Shown here in pieces: positions 6,295 to 7,748 of a stretch of DNA of 7,748 nucleotides (its first letter is position 1; each line of letters begins with the position of its first letter). The DNA lies in NCBI GenBank assembly GCA_015487825.1, contig WFOZ01000147.1, forward strand, positions 1 through 7,748. Reading direction: 5' to 3'. The notes beneath the pieces were generated by a model. The model was given only the letters and a program-made list of their open reading frames with translations. It did not search any database and had not been told where the DNA came from. Both the position numbers and the translations under genes were made by a program. The DNA is from Planctomycetaceae bacterium (GTDB taxonomy: Bacteria > Planctomycetota > Planctomycetia > Planctomycetales > Planctomycetaceae).

Positions 6295-6525
6295 TCAGAT
6301 CTTCTCTTGAATATATTTGACGGCATCGCCAACAGATTTAATTTTTTCGTAATCATCATCCGGAATGGTAATATCGAATTCTTCTTCGAATTCCATTACC
6401 AACTCGACCAGGTCAAGCGAATCGGCTTTCAGATCATCGGTAAAAGAACTCGTTAACGAGATTTCTTCTTTCGGGAAGTTCAGCTGTTCGCTGACAATTG
6501 CAATAACTTTTTCCTCAGTTTCCAC
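6295..6525 (-). CDS. acpP: Acyl carrier protein
   Basis: A 76-aa carrier that shuttles acyl groups on a 4'-phosphopantetheine arm during fatty-acid synthesis. The attachment serine is S36 in [20 protein letters not shown], and the sequence is strongly acidic with the four-helix ACP pattern ([14 protein letters not shown] at the start, [11 protein letters not shown] at the end). The frame is open further upstream to an ATG at 6627, but the added 34 residues (rich in Cys, Tyr, Ile) do not resemble an ACP. The GTG at 6525 is chosen because it gives the standard length and has GAGGAG (complement of 6535-6540) nine bases upstream. It is the first gene of the acpP-fabF unit. Expression probably begins at the promoter at 6745-6773 and runs through a structured leader. 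Confidence 0.95.
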   Translation of the reverse strand: METEEKVIAIVSEQLNFPKEEISLTSSFTDDLKADSLDLVELVMEFEEEFDITIPDDDYEKIKSVGDAVKYIQEKI

Positions 6526-6534
6526 TCTCACCTT

Positions 6535-6540
6535 CTCCTC
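6535..6540 (-). promoter_or_regulatory. Ribosome binding site that fixes the acpP start
   Basis: On the minus strand GAGGAG, followed by AAGG, sits nine bases before the GTG at 6525. No comparable site precedes the upstream ATG at 6627, so this site decides for the short, standard-length ACP. Confidence 0.75.
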
Positions 6541-6608
6541 AATCAGGTGTATTCTGTATGAAATATAAATTTGAAACGGTTTGCAAGCCGAAATTTCTGC
6601 GTAAAAGC

Positions 6609-6656
6609 ACTGTTGTAATAATAACATTCAGGGGCCAGAACAGCCCTGAAAACAGT
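6609..6656 (-). promoter_or_regulatory. Nested stem-loop in the acpP leader, attenuator-like
   Basis: On the minus strand TTCAGGGC (6643-6650) pairs with GCCCCTGAA (6627-6635) with one bulged G, around a 7-base loop. It is followed by the T-rich TGTTATTATT. An outer pair, ACTGTT (complement of 6651-6656) with AACAGT (complement of 6609-6614), can enclose it. The structure lies between a 16-codon upstream ORF and the acpP start, the usual place of an attenuator or of an RNA target for a regulator. The T-run is interrupted, so termination would be partial at best. Confidence 0.45.
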
Positions 6657-6674
6657 TGCCAAAAAACAGATACC

Positions 6675-6725
6675 TCACCTGCGACGCCACTTGTTGAAGC
6701 CGTTTCCGACACCAATTCGCAGCAT
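6675..6725 (-). CDS. 16-aa upstream ORF, possible leader peptide of acpP
   Basis: An ATG at 6725 with an AGGAG (complement of 6732-6736) six bases upstream opens a frame of 16 codons ending in TGA (6675-6677). The peptide is MLRIGVGNGFNKWRRR; it is basic and ends in three consecutive arginines (CGT CGC AGG). A good promoter lies just upstream and would give a leader of only about a dozen bases before this ATG. The 150 bases between its stop and acpP contain a nested stem-loop. This arrangement resembles a translated leader that controls a downstream operon, but the peptide is too short for recognition and could be incidental. After the TGA the same frame stays open for 44 codons to a stop just before acpP. 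Confidence 0.4.
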   Translation of the reverse strand: MLRIGVGNGFNKWRRR

Positions 6726-6744
6726 TTACCGCTCCTATGTCTGT

Positions 6745-6773
6745 TGTATATCGCTTTTTGAATTTTGTGTAAA
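6745..6773 (-). promoter_or_regulatory. Sigma70-type promoter of the acpP-fabF unit
   Basis: On the minus strand TTTACA (6768-6773) is followed after exactly 17 bases by TATACA (6745-6750), matching the consensus at 5 of 6 and 4 of 6 positions. It is the best promoter-like pair in the window. Transcription would begin near 6738, giving acpP a leader of about 210 bases that contains the 16-codon ORF and the nested stem-loop. Confidence 0.6.
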
Positions 6774-6835
6774 CTGTAATCACACCCTGAAGTTACTTAT
6801 TTTCACCGGGATACCAAAATCCACAATAAATCATC

Positions 6836-6856
6836 AAAAAACAAAGGCTTCGCCCT
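6836..6856 (-). terminator. Intrinsic terminator of the 55-aa membrane protein gene
   Basis: On the minus strand AGGGC and GCCTT (one G-T pair) form a 5-bp stem with the tight loop GAA, followed by TG and six T's. It begins six bases after the stop codon at 6863-6865, exactly where a terminator for that small gene should be. It also isolates the acpP promoter from upstream transcription. The stem is short but the U-tail is good. Confidence 0.6.
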
Positions 6857-6862
6857 GGAATA

Positions 6863-7030
6863 TCAGCCAACAACACTCTTCCATGTCCACCAGATTACCC
6901 CCAAGCTGGAAATAACAGTATACAGAAAGAAAAAGCTTAACATTCCCCCCAGCAACTTCCCGGCTGAAACATCATCCGCATTCACAGGGTCGTCCGGCGA
7001 AACTGGTGGCTGGGGACCTAATTCTGACAT
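6863..7030 (-). CDS. Small single-pass membrane protein, 55 aa, unknown
   Basis: An ATG at 7030 opens a 55-codon frame that stops with TGA at 6863-6865. Residues 1-23 are hydrophilic, acidic and Pro-rich (MSELGPQPPVSPDDPVNADD). Residues about 26-48 (LLGGMLSFFFLYTVISSLGV then IWW) form one strongly hydrophobic helix, and a short basic tail (WTWKSVVG) follows. The charge pattern suggests the C-terminus inside and the acidic N-terminus outside the membrane. An intrinsic terminator directly after the stop codon supports a real transcript end. The ribosome site is weak, with only GAAAG in the preceding 20 bases. I know no family for it. It is transcribed in the same direction as the PIG-L gene upstream and the acpP unit downstream, and it is separated from PIG-L by repeat copy B. 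Confidence 0.6.
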   Translation of the reverse strand: MSELGPQPPVSPDDPVNADDVSAGKLLGGMLSFFFLYTVISSLGVIWWTWKSVVG

Positions 7031-7098
7031 GACTGTATTTCTTTCACTTTTTGTAACTATTCAGCGATGTTTGATTATTGCAGAAATTAAGGTTGTTT

Positions 7099-7175
7099 GC
7101 AGGGTCCGCTATTGCGGACCACCGCAGAAATACGAGGATCCACTTCCCATCGTGGTCCGCAATAGCGGACCCTAC
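7099..7175 (+). repeat. Nested palindromic repeat, copy B (77 bp)
   Basis: This is the second copy of the element at 4574-4651, in the opposite orientation. Each end is a perfect 7-bp hairpin: GGTCCGC TATT GCGGACC on the left and GGTCCGC AATA GCGGACC on the right, and the two ends are reverse complements of each other. The core (CCGCAGAAATA...TCCCATC) matches the reverse complement of copy A with a few substitutions. The outermost left base pair is altered (GC for GT). It starts about 30 bases after the PIG-L stop codon on that gene's 3' side and may form its transcript end. There is no ORF within it. Confidence 0.9.
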
Positions 7176-7206
7176 GCCATCACTGAATGGTTACTTAAAA
7201 TCGTAA

Positions 7207-7748
7207 CTATTTTAACAATTCAACCAGTACGTTTTCATGAGGAAAAGGATGCCCTTTGTGCTGTCGGAAGCCTTCGCCGTAATCTACGCCCAACTCGCTT
7301 CCGCGGGCTGCACTCCAGCGTTTGCAGCTTTCGAGGTATTCATCCATATTATGAATCTGCCTGAGCCACTCCCGCTGAGACGCATGGCAAGCCAGCATTT
7401 CCAGTTTGAGTTCCATTTTTTCAGAAACATCAACAATAAACTGAGGCTCAATCGGATCGCCAAAATAGTCGATGCCTTCAATCGGGTCGACATAATACAA
7501 AGCAGGAATATGATCGAGGTATTCAGCCGGGTCCCACTGGTGTGTCCTGTATAACGGTACTGTTGCACTGAAACAGGCATCGCGAACAATCTGGCTGGTC
7601 GCTTCGTGGTCACAATGGTAATCTACCGGAGGAGCAGTGATGACTATATCCGGACGAGCTTTTCTTACTATTTCAGTTACCCGTCGGCGAGCTTCATCAG
7701 AATTAAAAATCGCCAGGTCAGCGAATTCTGCACAGACATATTCCGCCC
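7207..7748 (-). CDS. PIG-L/LmbE-type deacetylase, C-terminal part
   Basis: The last 179 residues of a PIG-L family enzyme are visible; the start and the N-terminal zinc motif (usually HPDD) lie beyond the right edge. The diagnostic block is [16 protein letters not shown], where this family normally has a P-x-D-x-H-x-D-H segment carrying a zinc-binding histidine and the catalytic-site residues. It is followed by [15 protein letters not shown] helix residues ([14 protein letters not shown]). An Asp-rich stretch ([20 protein letters not shown]), a Met-rich helix ([20 protein letters not shown]) and an [14 protein letters not shown] segment near the end are usual for bacterial members. PIG-L enzymes remove N-acetyl groups from GlcNAc-type or related substrates such as bacillithiol and mycothiol precursors; which one acts here cannot be told. 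The TTG at 7500 is not a start, because the frame continues upstream to the window edge. Confidence 0.88.
   Translation of the reverse strand, partial: AEYVCAEFADLAIFNSDEARRRVTEIVRKARPDIVITAPPVDYHCDHEATSQIVRDACFSATVPLYRTHQWDPAEYLDHIPALYYVDPIEGIDYFGDPIEPQFIVDVSEKMELKLEMLACHASQREWLRQIHNMDEYLESCKRWSAARGSELGVDYGEGFRQHKGHPFPHENVLVELLK

Noticed and set aside
6040..6456. 138-codon open frame on the plus strand across the fabF-acpP junction
   Set aside because: It is antisense to two unmistakable genes, including the ACP core, and its composition (Asn/Ser/Phe-rich) is typical of a complement frame.
6675..6725. TGA readthrough of the 16-codon ORF into the 44-codon open frame that follows
   Set aside because: The downstream stretch has no recognisable protein character, and an open frame of this length is not improbable by chance; a plain leader peptide is simpler.
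6558..6915. Two overlapping plus-strand frames (67 and 74 codons) across the acpP leader
   Set aside because: They run antisense to the acpP promoter, leader and the 55-aa gene, with no ribosome sites; the minus-strand signals explain the region better.
4574..7175. Composite transposon reading of the repeat-bracketed block
   Set aside because: No transposase or integrase gene lies between the copies, and the cargo is core fatty-acid synthesis genes; independent insertion of two small repeats is simpler.
7029..7364. 111-codon plus-strand frame running through repeat B and the PIG-L 3' end
   Set aside because: It crosses a non-coding palindromic repeat and the antisense of a recognised deacetylase; no ribosome site.

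Overview
The window (about 46-47% G+C by eye) looks like a chromosomal segment of a planctomycete, probably near Gimesia or related Planctomycetaceae. This rests on the style of the signalling proteins (a response regulator with a disordered acidic tail, a GAF-SpoIIE phosphatase), weak ribosome binding sites on several genes, short scattered operons and palindromic intergenic repeats. The taxon is an inference; no rRNA or other marker is present.

Layout: positions 1-180 are the 3' end of a kelch-like beta-propeller gene (+). A 467-bp gap follows with a possible promoter, a doubtful 57-aa ORF and a hairpin. A response regulator (+, 648-1427) and a GAF-SpoIIE phosphatase (-, 1451-3091) then converge with only 23 bp between them. 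A 333-bp divergent leader region (3092-3424) with hairpins and an imperfect tandem repeat separates the phosphatase from pdxA (+, 3425-4516). The last codons of pdxA contain a perfect REP-like palindrome. Next come a 78-bp nested palindromic repeat (copy A), a 57-aa single-pass membrane protein gene (-, 4716-4889), fabF (-), acpP (-), a structured acpP leader with a good sigma70-type promoter and a 16-codon upstream ORF, a 55-aa membrane protein gene (-, 6863-7030) followed by an intrinsic terminator, copy B of the repeat in the opposite orientation, and the 3' part of a PIG-L/LmbE deacetylase gene (-) running off the right edge.

How the genes work together: acpP and fabF form a tight two-gene unit (TGA TTG ATG junction) for fatty-acid elongation. 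Their other usual partners (fabD, fabG, plsX) are not here. PdxA supplies vitamin B6 biosynthesis. The response regulator and the phosphatase are plausible parts of one signalling or partner-switching pathway, but they are transcribed towards each other and nothing in the sequence proves a link. The PIG-L enzyme would act on an N-acetylated sugar or similar substrate.

I see no complete mobile element, CRISPR array, tRNA or rRNA. The most noteworthy signals are the two inverted copies of the nested palindrome around the acpP-fabF block, the palindrome captured by the pdxA reading frame, the acpP leader, and two small membrane protein genes that are easy to miss.
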